This document shows, one piece after another, positions 23,338 to 34,100 of a stretch of 36,675 nucleotides of DNA. This DNA is from Paraglomus occultum (taxonomy: Eukaryota; Glomeromycota; Glomeromycetes; Paraglomerales; Paraglomeraceae): contig CAJVPJ010000188.1 of NCBI GenBank assembly GCA_910592205.1, forward strand, positions 1-36,675, written 5' to 3'. The notes beneath the pieces were generated by a model, which saw only the letters and a program-made list of their open reading frames with translations, searched no databases and was not told where the DNA came from. How positions within the stretch are numbered: position 1 is the first letter of the stretch; every line of letters starts with the position of its first letter. Both the position numbers and the translations under genes were made by a program.

Positions 23338-23362
23338 TTCGGATTAGCGGGGTTGCTCTATA
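23338..23362. repeat. Pogo/Tigger-like terminal repeat remnant
   Basis: Read on the minus strand, this stretch begins TATAGAGCAACCCCGC and continues TAATCCGAA, resembling the TA-flanked C(A)G...CC(G)CTAATCCG termini of pogo/Tigger transposons. A related GGATTAG word lies a few bases upstream (23325-23331). The transposase relic begins about 600 bp to the right. No matching partner repeat was found at its far end, so the assignment is tentative. Confidence 0.35.
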
Positions 23363-23508
23363 AACCGAAGTGTATATTCAGGGAAACCATACGTTTCGAT
23401 AAACAGCAAACTGCCAAATAATGTCCGTAACATTAGTCTTTATTCGCTTATGACATAAGCCTACTACACCAAATAACTTCTATTTGAGATTGAAGGTTTC
23501 CAGCTAAA

Positions 23509-23617
23509 ATGCGGATTTTCGGTCTAACCTTATTATTATTATTCTTATTATGCAAGATGTATCAGGTACCGGTACTCGCCGATCTATCAAAAACGGAAGC
23601 TTTTGATTCACTGGAAG
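23509..23617 (+). CDS. Possible first exon of a small secreted protein
   Basis: ATG 23509 opens 36 codons with a textbook signal-peptide profile: MRIFG, a leucine core (LTLLLLFLL), then a polar end near VPVLA before an acidic stretch (DLSKTEAFDSLE). A good donor (GAAG|GTGAGC) follows at 23618. The rest of the gene is not established. A helix-rich open frame in the same strand at 24097-24327 is the nearest candidate downstream exon, but a decayed transposase segment lies between them. If real, the product could be a small secreted or effector-like protein. It may equally be a chance ORF or a gene fragment. Confidence 0.35.
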
Positions 23618-23970
23618 GTGAGCGCACGTGAAAGTTAGCCAATTAATCGCCATGATGTTGATAGTGGCGTCAAAGTTGTCGCGTTAATGGAGAACTACTC
23701 TACCAGCTTTAGAGATCCACCTTAGTTCCCCCAAGAGAACTACTCTTACTGATTCTCAAAAGCGAACATTTTTGTAATTAGACGTGTACTAATAAAAAGA
23801 CACGGGCTGTATATGTCAATTACGGAATGCATGTGAACAATTTGTTGAAGGACAAGAAATCTCATTCAGACTGACACCACATACAATACGCCATATTTTA
23901 GATGGATACTTTACTCGGTCATCACGTAGCCTGTGAATAAAAATTCCTCGAGATGCTAATTCTCGGGCGA

Positions 23971-24784
23971 AATTTGAAGGAGAGGCTATGTCCGCTGATG
24001 AAAACGCGCCATTTCTAATACTTTACGAGAACACTTTCCTAATTATTCCCTCGACAAAATATGTAATATGGACGAAACAGGCTTATTTACAGGTAGATAA
24101 GATTGTTAACAAATATATGTCATGTCATAATTAATTGCGTACATGTGGAAACTAAGGAAAATAGTGAAAAAAAAGATTTAGAAGAAAAAATAAAAAAAGA
24201 CCTTCACTCTCTATTACCAGAAGAAGGTAACAAAGACTATGCATTATTAAAATCTTTGTTGGAAAAGATGGCTTTAAATCAAAAACGATTAAGTGGTTCC
24301 AGATTCCAAGTAACATCCTTTTGCTGACACAATCAACATGATCCTTGAGCCTCTGCGGGTGTTTTTGGATCGGGGCTTTCGTGTGTACAATTACTATTAT
24401 TCAACTTTTTTATATTCAATGCCAATTATATGCTCTACTTTATAGGTCGAACGTTGGCATCCAGACGTATCGCTGGTCGTAAATTAAATAAAGAACGCCG
24501 ACCATCGCATTATGTGCAAATGTCGATGGTTCGCACAAGTTGGATCCATTTATCATCGGCAAATATCAGAAGCCACACTGTTTTAACAATGTTAATATCA
24601 ACAGTACTCCAATAAAGTACCGTCATAACACCAAAGCTTGGATGATTGTGGATTCAATATTTCGATTGTCAAGTCAGCTCAAAACATCAAGGCCGACGAG
24701 TATTATTACTCCCCGATGGATTCTATTCACCGTTCCCTAAGTGTCAAGTCCCAAGAGCGTGCACCTATGGAGGTGCGACTGTAG
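23971..24784 (+). pseudogene. Decayed pogo/Tigger-type DDE transposase
   Basis: Several pieces of the DDE_1 endonuclease are recognisable in changing frames: GEAMSADENA (about 23979), LREHFPNYSLDKICNMDETG ending near 24082 (first catalytic Asp in NMDETGL), RTLASRRIAGRKLNKER (24448 on), CANVDGSHKLDPFIIGKY and HNTKAWM (about 24513-24644; second-block motifs), then a shortened DDCGFN and PMDSIHRS block to about 24740. At least two frameshifts (before LREHF and after NKER) and an internal deletion make it inactive. The first-Asp block and the RTLAS block are separated by about 350 nt of unrelated DNA (24092-24443) bounded by GT...AG-like ends. The N-terminal helix-turn-helix domains are not recognisable. 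Confidence 0.75.
24097..24327 (+). other. Helix-rich open frame inside the transposase relic
   Basis: The frame is open from 24097 to TGA 24325-24327. From about 24133 it is strongly helix-like and charged (ETKENSEKKDLEEKIKKDL, then LHSLLPEEGNKDYALLKSLL), quite unlike translated AT-rich noise. It has no ATG that fits; entry would need a splice acceptor (AG at 24095-24096 or 24100-24101). Family unknown. It could be the second exon of the secreted-protein candidate at 23509, an insertion in the transposon, or a chance frame. Confidence 0.3.
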
Positions 24785-25018
24785 CGATGATCTCAACTAG
24801 TTGATAATCTTCACCCTATTCGAAACTATGAAGTTACATAAAAAATTGTTGCACTATCAAGAAATCTCATAAGTAATAAATTCCTATTGATTTGTTTGAT
24901 CTCACTCGCGAGATTTCCTTGAACGACAAAGTTCTCACCCACCACGAGCTAGAGATAATGATCACCAATGTCCGTCCAATGAAGTAAACGTCGTGTAGAA
25001 TCAATAACTACAAATCCT

Positions 25019-28000
25019 TCAACTCAAACTACCATATTTTTCGTTCCACGTTTGATATAGTTCCAAGTCGTTTGTGCTAACACTTGCCCGCACTAACATT
25101 AAAGGCATCAGTATAAAATCAATTAAAACTCTCGGACTCGTATAGAAATTGATTTCGCTTGCCTTGAGTCAATGCACCCAAAAAATCTATATAAATTGGT
25201 GGTATACCATATGATTATTGAGCGTTAAAATTAGTAATAACTCAATATAGAATATGACTAATTTTATAATTACCTTGAAACGTCATTGGGCGAACATCAT
25301 CCGCTGCATGAGAGATATGTATTATAATCTATAGTTAATTAGATGATTTGAATACATTATACACTCACCTGATACGCTCCGGATGTCTTCGATTGCGCGT
25401 ATCGGACCCAATGCGGCCTCTATTATAGTTAATGTTAGAATCAATCATGCATCCGCATATAGCAAAATTATATTACTTACTAATATTTTCTAAGAAAAAC
25501 TTCAAATTCTACAACATACCTCTACAAAGTCCATCCATATCTGATCCAGAATATCCTTCCGTTCTTTTGCATATTTCATGAATCTCCTCTTCTGACAGTG
25601 AATGTTTCTGTTTTTTCAACAAATTGCATACGATCCCGTATCTTCCATTATGTTCAGGCAGTGGAATATAAAGCCGTTTCCTAAATCGACGCCCTAAAAA
25701 TAGAAAAGTATTAATAACAGTGGGATTAATCGGAAAAATTATTTGTGCAAAATTGAGACTAACTTGCGGCTTCATCTATTTCCTGTGGCCTGTAAGGATA
25801 TTAGTGATTGAATTACATTGATATAAGAATCAATTATAGTACAATTATGGAGGTTATAACCTATTGGTTGCACCGACGATCAGAATACGGTCTTCTTCCT
25901 CGGCTGCTGTCTTAACACCATCCTATATGTTCGTGCGTTATATAATCATCGTAAATAAAATAGATAATGAAGGTAGAATTCGGACGTTAGCATGGAATTC
26001 GCGTCGTAAGCAATCACTTCAAACTACATACAAACTGGACGAGAAATTCCGTCTTTATACGACGCGACGCTGTTTTGGAGTGTGATAATTATACGATTAT
26101 ATAGTTGTACTTCAGCCCAATCAATGATCATACTGTCCTCAAACTCACCCTCAAATTCGCCATCAGTCCTTTGCGTTAACAGTGAATCAATCTATTGTGT
26201 AGCTATATTATTAACATAAAGTTGCATAATCATAGTTTACCGCAAGTATGGTTACCTCATCCACGAAAACTACTGCTGGCTGATTCACCCGTGCAACTGC
26301 AAAGAGCGCACGAACCTAGAATATGGCGTCAATTAATGCGGACCATGTTGCAACATCGTAGTTCGTGTATTGGAAACTGCATGTTACCATTTTCTCGCCA
26401 TCTCCCACCCATTTTGATGTCAGCGATGATGAGCTACAGGAATACCCGACATTAGCTCGTGATGCCGCGAACGACTGCATTCTGCAAGGTGTCTGCTAAC
26501 CTGATGCTAAAAAATGTCGCCCCAGACTGACTATAATAAGATTAGAAATAATAATTAGCTGAATTCCACAGTCTGGGATGTGCAATTGTTCAATATGTAT
26601 TAGCCTGCTTATCAAAACATCTAATAACTTTCATAAGTACCTAGCAATACACTTGCCAATCAATGTCTTTCCTAACATATTCAACACCGAGTATTAACTA
26701 AATAGCTACACAATCTTTGACTGACAAACAACTACCTGTTCCGGGTGGTCCGAAAAGCAGTAACCCTAATGAATTGCAGGGATCAATAACGAAAGTGTGC
26801 AAGCATTAGAATGCGCGATCAAATTTGCTTTACCTTTCGGTGGTCCTCTTAGTCCCGTGAAAATATCACTATAATTGATGATAAACAGAATTTCAGACGC
26901 GTCAATAAAGATTAATTATTTGCTCACGCTACATACGGTCGCAACATTGGCCAAGTAACAGCCTCCTGGATTGTTTTCTTTGCGTGTTCTAATCCGGCAA
27001 TGTCGTCCCATGTGATGTTTGGTGTTTTATCCATAATCTATAACGTGAAAAAGATATGATTAAGCATGCAGTAATTGAATGAAACGAGATCTTTCATCCT
27101 CACCTCATTTTGAATCATCTCCACCATTTTTGGATCAATGTTTCTCAATCTCTCATCAATCTGTTCTTCAATTTCTACTGATTTAAGCAACTTGGCTCTA
27201 TTCCTGTATTAACAAAAGAGATACAAGTAAAAAATGACCAGTATCATAACGAAAATTAGTACATTTATTTTCACATGACATGTAACTAGTTACTCTTACA
27301 CATTCCGCAGGCAATTGTCGGGTCAGTTGTTGCACATTGACTACATCTTTACTTCACTCACCTTGTTACCTCCCTATCGTCTTCTGCACATTCACGCTTT
27401 AGCAAGGGCGACACAAATTTGCCACGCTTACCAACATCGCTTGAACCAAGTAAACGCCGACGTAAATTTGCAGAGTAATTATATTGTGTGCCTCCCTCAT
27501 CGGTATTCTGAGATTGTTGAACAAAACGAGATTTGCGTTTTGCTTCGGCTGCCTTAATCAAAAAACAAGTAAGCATAATTCCACCAATACCTTTCCTGAA
27601 CTAAGAAGAAGAAGAAGAAGAAGAAGAAGAAAAGCATAGCTATTTAGCGCGTACTAATTGTTGTTTCGCGGTGACAAAGCTCCCACACACGGCAGGCTTT
27701 TCACAATCTTCGTCGACTTCCATGTCATCGCTAGTTTTCTTATCATGTTTATAACGAAATTGATAGAAATGAGTCATTATCAGTTCCAGATCCAATTTGA
27801 AAAAGAAGCAACTCCCAAGTCTACCAAGTTGGGCGGTCCATTATCGAATCCAGCATTTTTAGTGTTCGTAACTTTATCGTCTATGTCCATCTTGCTAGTC
27901 TGGCTTTGATTTGGCTTGCAATTTTTCGCGAATAGATTATGATCCGTTCTAGCTAAAGGTTTCTTATTATTAGGATTCTTAATAAAATACGAGGATATCA

Positions 28001-28686
28001 ATGATGAGGCTGTACGAGGTTGTCGCTTTGATTGAGGACGCTCCGGAGCCAACTTTTGAGAGACGTCTTGAGCTGTATGGTGTCTGTCCAATTGTGTCTG
28101 TTGTAGAGTGCAGTCGTCAGGCGTTAACATTGAAGCTGATGGCTGGTTGCATTCGGACGTATCAGAGAGTTTATCCGTCTTTACGATTGCCAATAGACCG
28201 TTGATATCAGGAACTTCTAGAATATCATATTCATCATCGATACTGCATTCCTGAATTGTTTTTATTTATCAGCCACTTAACGTTTATCAAGCAGAGCATA
28301 TATTTTATATAAAATATACGCACCATGTTCCCAACAACGTTCATGTTCAGTCCTGACTTTGCTTCTTTGATAAAGCTTTTCGCGCCTTTACTTTTTAATA
28401 TCCTATCCACTTCACCATTAATAATCTTATCCATTCCATTTTCGCTATCGACCCAGCATTCATCATACGATTGCCAAATTTTATCGGCCATCTCTTCGTT
28501 ATCAAGATGCTCCACAAAAGAATTAGGAGTATCACTTGAGAGAAGCATCAAAGCTTCACGATAATTAGCTGCCGCTAGTCGCATATAAGAAGAATCATTA
28601 GAGGACGAGGCCAGAGCACGATATTTTTCTGCAGAAAAAAGGCGCGTTTGAAAGTAATTGAGCTTATATTGACTCTCTGCATTCAT
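25019..28686 (-). CDS. FIGNL1: Fidgetin-like protein 1, AAA+ ATPase
   Basis: FIGNL1 is a meiotic-clade AAA+ ATPase that disassembles RAD51 filaments in recombination control (family knowledge). Twenty-one exons close in phase to 672 aa (human about 674). The first are 28686-28324, 28250-27825, 27738-27655, 27552-27362, 27203-27104 and 27037-26937. Small ones follow: 26868-26834, 26765-26736, 26671-26641, 26530-26501, 26433-26388, 26315-26256, 26191-26149, 26069-26032, 25922-25861, 25789-25764. The last are 25693-25520, 25419-25369, 25303-25274, 25186-25163 and 25092-25019. Motifs: helical N-terminus; [30 protein letters not shown]; Walker A GPPGTGKT (439-446, split by an intron after the T443 codon); pore SKWVGDGEK; Walker B VVFVDE-ID (Glu499, split); [20 protein letters not shown]-terminal [15 protein letters not shown]. 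The penultimate exon is 24 nt. The last intron (25162-25093) has a GC donor (CAAG|GCAAGC). All catalytic residues are retained. Confidence 0.94.
27603..27629. repeat. (AAG)9 microsatellite in a FIGNL1 intron
   Basis: Nine perfect AAG units lie in the intron between FIGNL1 exons 3 and 4 (27654-27553). On the coding strand this is a CTT-rich tract that also works as polypyrimidine sequence. Confidence 0.95.
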
Positions 28687-30143
28687 AATTTAAAATTAAT
28701 TAGCAAAGAGGATTATGATGATTCATCTTCGCGTTCGGAGAATTTTATGTCACATGATGAATATTTTGGTTACACATACGCGAAAAACATTGTGCAAAAT
28801 CAACGCATACAGACATGCACATACAACCACGCTGGTTAAAAATAAGTAATAGTAACATTTTAATTTATTAAGTAATTAAAAATAATGATAACAAAAACTT
28901 AATTACATGGTAATATCAATACCGATACATATATTAATATAGGTCTCGAACATGGTTTAACCTTATTTGTATTAGTAATAAGTAAAAATCTTTTCCCTCA
29001 ATCTATTTTTTCGCGACGATGAAAACCATCGCCACGTTAACCAGCTAATTATACATTCATTGACATTGACACCCGCACACAACCTTCTAACGACGACATG
29101 GTAACATTTTCGGATCGAATACTGATATCACAAAAGACGATGTACGCGAAGTAAAAGTACAGTATGTTACATCTTTAATTTACCATCATGTTTGAATTTG
29201 TAATACGATCTTCAGATATCAGACCAAGTAAATATGCACAGCGAAAAACTTTTCACATATGTCACGAGTTAGTAACAACCAACAAGTTACACGATTACAT
29301 CATGCATAAAAAGTTTAGTAACCTTCTAATTTATTCTGTGATAAATGTTGATCGAACATCTGTGTTATCATTAGTAACAATCATAATAATCAGGGGTACC
29401 CCAACAATTAGCGGGTCACGCATTAACTCTGAATATACTTTTTTGGTACTTTCGTTCATTAAAGGACACAAATCGAAGGCGAGACTATTATAATTATGAA
29501 AAAACCTAATTACGTTAGTTAGAAGGTCAATTAATTGTTTGAATTCGTCCTACATTTGTAATAATTGTTAACATTGGTGATACGAATAACAGAAGTCCGA
29601 TTGCTGATGTCTCTATAGACCTACTTTACAATAAAAAGTTCTGCCAATTTCTGGTCCTTTACCGTCCAAGTCTATAAATAAATTCTGATCTGTGATTTTT
29701 TATATAAAAAGGCGGATTGAAAGAGATTCCCATGGACTGGTTGTTCCCGGCAAGATCTCAAAGATGCGAATGGTTTAAACCGCATAAACAAACTCGACAG
29801 GCCAAAAGCAAATCAAATTCGAATTCCACCAGCTTCCACTGATTGTAGGATATTGAAATGATTTCATGTGACCAGCTTTCTCATCGTTAAAATAATTATA
29901 TTTGGTCCTATTATGCACAGGATTTATTAGTTTATGTAATAGCGTCACTAATGGGTGTAATAAACAATTAAAGGAAATCTTTATATTAATATTGCTATAA
30001 GACTTTTTTTTTCCGAGGATTTATCATATAGAACATACTTGTGGTAGCCTTCAAAGTACAGAGAAAGGATTAGATGAAAAAAATATAATCGATAGAAAAG
30101 AGCAAAAATCCTATTTGTAAATGGCAAACCTTTGCAAATCACA
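28687..30143. other. Intergenic, no gene seen
   Basis: AT-rich, upstream of FIGNL1 and downstream of the coiled-coil ORF. The 101-codon plus frame 29188-29493 has no domain or splice support. Nothing else can be supported. Confidence 0.6.
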
Positions 30144-30625
30144 CTAGCCGTTTTTTGCATTACTATATTCTTTTAGCGTCAACAAATCAACAAGTTTAGA
30201 TAGCTGTCCATTGGTTACAGAAAGGGCCAAATTAGTTTCGGAAAGAGCTGTAACAACATTATCCACCTTTCCTGCAAGTTTGGTTATACTTTCTACCATC
30301 AGCTGTGGTTCGACTATTTGTAACCGAAAACGTTCTAGTTCAAGACAGTTTTTAAGAAGATTTTTTGACTCGGGAAAATCTCGAGCATTTAACATCCGCA
30401 TGGATAATGATGAAAAACTAGAATCCTCAGAAATCTTAGTTCTTTCTAATTTTTCTGGACCTTCTAATTTTGAAATCATATTTGCAACAATCTTGAAAGT
30501 ATGTTTTCCAAACAAAATATTCAAGTGAAAAAAAAATAATAAATCAATTACTTGATTACGTTTTCTGATTCATGTAAAGAAAGCTCATTGGTGACTTTTC
30601 TTAGTGACTTAGTAATGGCGCACGT
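30144..30625 (-). CDS. Coiled-coil-like protein, 5' part unresolved
   Basis: Two minus-strand segments fit together in phase: an upstream piece ending at 30560 (ITKSLRKVTNELSLHESEN, open back to 30625) and a 116-codon exon 30491-30144. They are joined by a 68-nt intron (GTAATC...TTTCAAG). The last exon is rich in hydrophobic-heptad sequence (LAGKVDNVVTALSETNLAL, then QLSKLVDLLTL), suggesting a coiled coil. No start codon is found in the first piece, so an earlier exon is missing or the gene is a fragment. It lies directly downstream of the NTPase-nuclease gene in the same orientation and could be a 3' remnant of a related gene. A 105-codon antisense frame (30211-30528) covers the same DNA and looks less protein-like. 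Confidence 0.4.
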
Positions 30626-30864
30626 TTATCAGCAGTCACCTAAATTTTTCTCCATGATTATGATTAACAGATATTATCATTATGTACTTACCCACACATT
30701 TATCAAAGCAACCATGAAAGCTAATTATTATGAAATGAATCTTTATTTTTCTTTTATAAGGAGGAAACTAATTTGTCAATAGAAGCATGAAAAAGAAACA
30801 AGTTCCAAACAATCTAAAAAGAAAATGAATTGATGGAAATTTCTCCAAACTTTACAAATTATTA

Positions 30865-33526
30865 CTAATTATTCCTCTTATACTTCTTTTTATCTTTATC
30901 AACCAATTGAGGGCAGTTTCTTCTTAGCTCTTTGGGAAAATCTACAACAATTGATTAGAATTGTTAATGCTTAAAAAATATAACATATTTGCACAAGCTT
31001 GAAATATACCTTTTCATTATACAATTCTTGCCATGCACCACCTTTCTGGTCCTTCCAACATGCACTCATTCTAATTTCAGTAAATTCAAGATTGTGCCAA
31101 ATAGTCACAACATTTAAGTTCTCCACTGTTGGCCATTGAGGATCCACCATTGTTTCTGGATTAAGGTTCTGCTCTGTAGTTGGCCATTTACAGTTTTCTG
31201 CCTTGGTGGCATCATCTTCACAAGTAAAATGAATAACCCAGATATCACGAATATTGAGGAATTGAAAATTTGAATTTCTGTATATGTTTTGAGTTGAACA
31301 AATCCTGAGGCTGTCAGCATATTCCAGAGCACACTTATAATGGTTTTTTAGTTGGGACTCTGTTGAGGTTGCAAGAAGCTCAAGAACTGCTGTCATATGA
31401 TAGTTGGGCTCAGTTAACACCACATCACAATACCTTCCATTACCCAATGTATTCTTCATATGGTATTGACCAATAATTTCAAATGAGAAAGTGGAAAGCC
31501 AATTTTGAAAAATGCCAACCAGCTGTTGCTGATACACACTTACTTGTGGAACCCGCATGTTCAGCTTCTTATCAACTCTCCCAGGTGCTATCTTGAATGA
31601 AAATAAGGCTCCATTCTTCATATCTTGTTGATTAAATAAGGGAATGACAGTCTTAAGAGACTCAAGTATGTTGAGGCTATAGTCAGGTGCTTGGCGTAAT
31701 GGAATGTCTGTTGATGGACAAGACATCCATTTGTTTAAAGTATTTTTTATGATGAGAGAGCGTAATAATGGTGAGGCCATTACAAAGGCATTTTTGTCTA
31801 CAACATTCAGAGCCCCTTCCTTGGCAAGGAGTCCTGACAGCTCAATTTCCTTTGCATTAGTAATAGTCACAGGTCCAGCATTAGCCAGAAATTTTTTTTG
31901 CAGTAAGGTAATAGATTCTCTCATTTCTGGCTTTCCTAGGTTTCCCACTAGCCTTTTGAATGTAGGATAATACATCACCATTTCTTGCAATTTGGTGACA
32001 GTAAAAGCTTGCCATAAATTGAAATCAACTGAAACACCAAAAGACCCACAGAGATCATCATCAATCGCACGGCCACAAAGGCAAACTAGGCCAGCATGCC
32101 TATAAAATATTATATTTATTAGTGTAATTGTAAATAATTCATAATTATGATTTCATAACTCAACTACACATTAACATACACACCCATTTGTTCTGTGATA
32201 AATATCATCAACAATCCGTCTGTCAAGTTGTATATTTCGGGCCTCAACATACTGGTTGAAGAGCTGAATTACTGATTCATAGCTGAGACTTTCACCTTTA
32301 AGACTTTCAGTAATGTTGAATGGTGATAAATTTGGATTTTCCTGGTTCATCATCACAACACCAAAAGTGCCAATAATTATGATGGAATCTATGATATACT
32401 CATCCTGGTTACTTCTGATAGCACGGAGTGCCTGCAGGCATGCATTGCGGGCAGGCATGACATTTTGTGCATAAAGGGTATCAAATTCATCAAGTAGTAA
32501 AACCACAGGAAGATTCCACCACTTGTCATCCTTTTTGAAAGCAGTTAAGAAGGTATCTGCACTATTTATCTGGACTGGCAGAATATTGGGTTCAGGAAAA
32601 GCATTACCAAAATAATACCAGAACTTTTCTGTTTGATTATCATTTTCTTCAAGGAAAAACTTCTGAAAATCCACACTATACAAGGCAAGAGAATTATGGA
32701 GATATTGTTATTAAATAGCCAAACAATAACAAGTTAAACTGCATATTAAGATTTCTAAATCAAGTAAAAAAATTCACTTACTAAATACATTTATATTTCT
32801 TGACTCCCTCCTCTGTTTGAATGCCACTTTGTAATTGCATTGCAAGTTGCATCATGCGAGTGGATTTGCCAGATGCACGTGGTGCATGAAAGCTCACAAA
32901 TTGTCGATTGAGGATGTGATTGACAAGTGGCTGATTTTTTTCAGTTTGGTCTACAACAAAATACTTTTTATAGTCACTTGGTGTGATAGTCCCATTTACT
33001 GAAAAAATTTTGGTTTTCTTGTACAAAGGTCCACCTATCAAAATAGAACATTATTAAAAATTGATGAAAACCAAAGTGCAAATACAAATTGTGCCAACAT
33101 TACCATTGTCATGATTGTCATGCTCCATCAGCTGCCTCTTTTGCTCTGATAGACAGTTAAATTATAAGCATAAGTGGAGGCTGAATTCTCAGATTTTAAA
33201 AAGCAATACATATACATAGAAAGGAATTGTTTCAAGCTATGCTAACAGGAGGTGTGGTGTATAAAGGTATTTATTGTACAAAAGGTTTTAAAAGTATAGG
33301 AAATACCTGGAGATTTGACAAATTCTTGCTCTTCTAAATGCTTTATCATCATTGCAGGCATATTCAAACTTTTCAACTCCTCTGTAGTAAATCGTTTAAA
33401 ATCACCAATCTTCTTCAACCACTGTCTCTTTAGACTTTCTGCAAGTTCATTCACTTCCTCTTGAGTCGCTCTCTCGTCCCGAACAAACTCTTGCAAAAAG
33501 TCAGAAATTTTGGTATTGTCATTCAT
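30865..33526 (-). CDS. Crinkler-like P-loop NTPase fused to a PD-(D/E)XK-type nuclease domain
   Basis: Exons 33526-33307, 33145-33104, 33034-32782, 32675-32184 and 32099-31010 join in phase to 699 aa. A short last exon starts at 30941. Residues 1-73 form a helical, SAM-like start (FTTEELKSLNMP). The NTPase follows with Walker A APRASGKST (138-146) and Walker B VVLLLDEFD (229-237, Asp234-Glu235). A helical middle leads to a restriction-endonuclease-fold-like core: RYCDVVL with Asp561, AVLELLATST with Glu576, then QLKNHYKCALEYA, and WVIHFTCEDD at 623-632. The lysine of ExK is replaced (E-L-L), which I believe is common in these families. NTPase plus nuclease is the architecture described for CR/Crinkler effectors and related transposon-derived proteins, abundant in AM fungi. 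No signal peptide is visible. The C-terminus is uncertain: the obvious donor (GTATAT) would lead to an early TAA at 30924, whereas FPKELRRNCPQLVD needs another phase and ends at TAG 30865. Confidence 0.83.
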
Positions 33527-33797
33527 GTTGTATACGTGTTGGAGAGCTGGACTTCTAAGAAAGATGTCAAGAAGTTAGAACTGCGATGGCTTCTTGCCTC
33601 ACATACCCCACTACTATGGTTTTCCTCCACGAATGGGATTCTATGAGAATGGTACTTACATGTATGTTAAATGCGTGTAGCGTGTGTTGTGAAAACAAGG
33701 GAAAGAAAAGGGTTTGCGTGAAAAGGTTAACGGTCGGCGTCTGTGTACGCCAATATTTGATGACACACCCACCCCATGACATGATTAATAATAACAA

Positions 33798-34100
33798 CCT
33801 ACACCCCCTGTTCGAGACTGAATTTCATCGTCCCTGGTCAGTGTAATGTCTGCTGCGAAAGCTTCTGAGGAACAACTCACCATTGCCGATATTACATACT
33901 TTTCTTTGAACACGCAACCAGAGGGTCAAATGCGATCCATGTTATGAAAATATCTGGCACATGTCGTCTCTTATATCAAGATGACGTAGTTCCTAAGGAT
34001 GTTAATGCAGCTATTGCTACGACTAAGACCAAAACACACTATCCAGTTTGTCGATTGGTGTCCTACCGGATTCACAAATAACAACCACAAACCAAATTCT
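33798..34100 (+). pseudogene. Alpha-tubulin fragment, frameshifted
   Basis: Plus-strand pieces match the second half of alpha-tubulin: SAAKASEEQLTIADIT (from 33849), then in a shifted frame a C-rich stretch ending [20 protein letters not shown], and after another shift IQFVDWCPTGF (about 34042-34074). The original protein has the order EQL..EIT...[20 protein letters not shown]...IQFVDWCPTGFK. At least two frameshifts and lack of both ends show that it is a relic of roughly 80 codons. Divergence of the first block suggests decay or an old copy. The left edge is set loosely at a weakly similar segment (FETEFH). Confidence 0.78.

Noticed and set aside
25864-26085. Plus-strand ORF across FIGNL1 exons 14-15
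   Set aside because: It spans two minus-strand exons and the intron between them and has no domain of its own.
28001-28204. Plus-strand ORF opposite FIGNL1 exon 2
   Set aside because: Antisense shadow of a coding exon; no independent support.
30211-30528. 105-codon plus-strand ORF
   Set aside because: It is antisense to the coiled-coil exon, which has better composition and a phase-consistent splice to an upstream piece.
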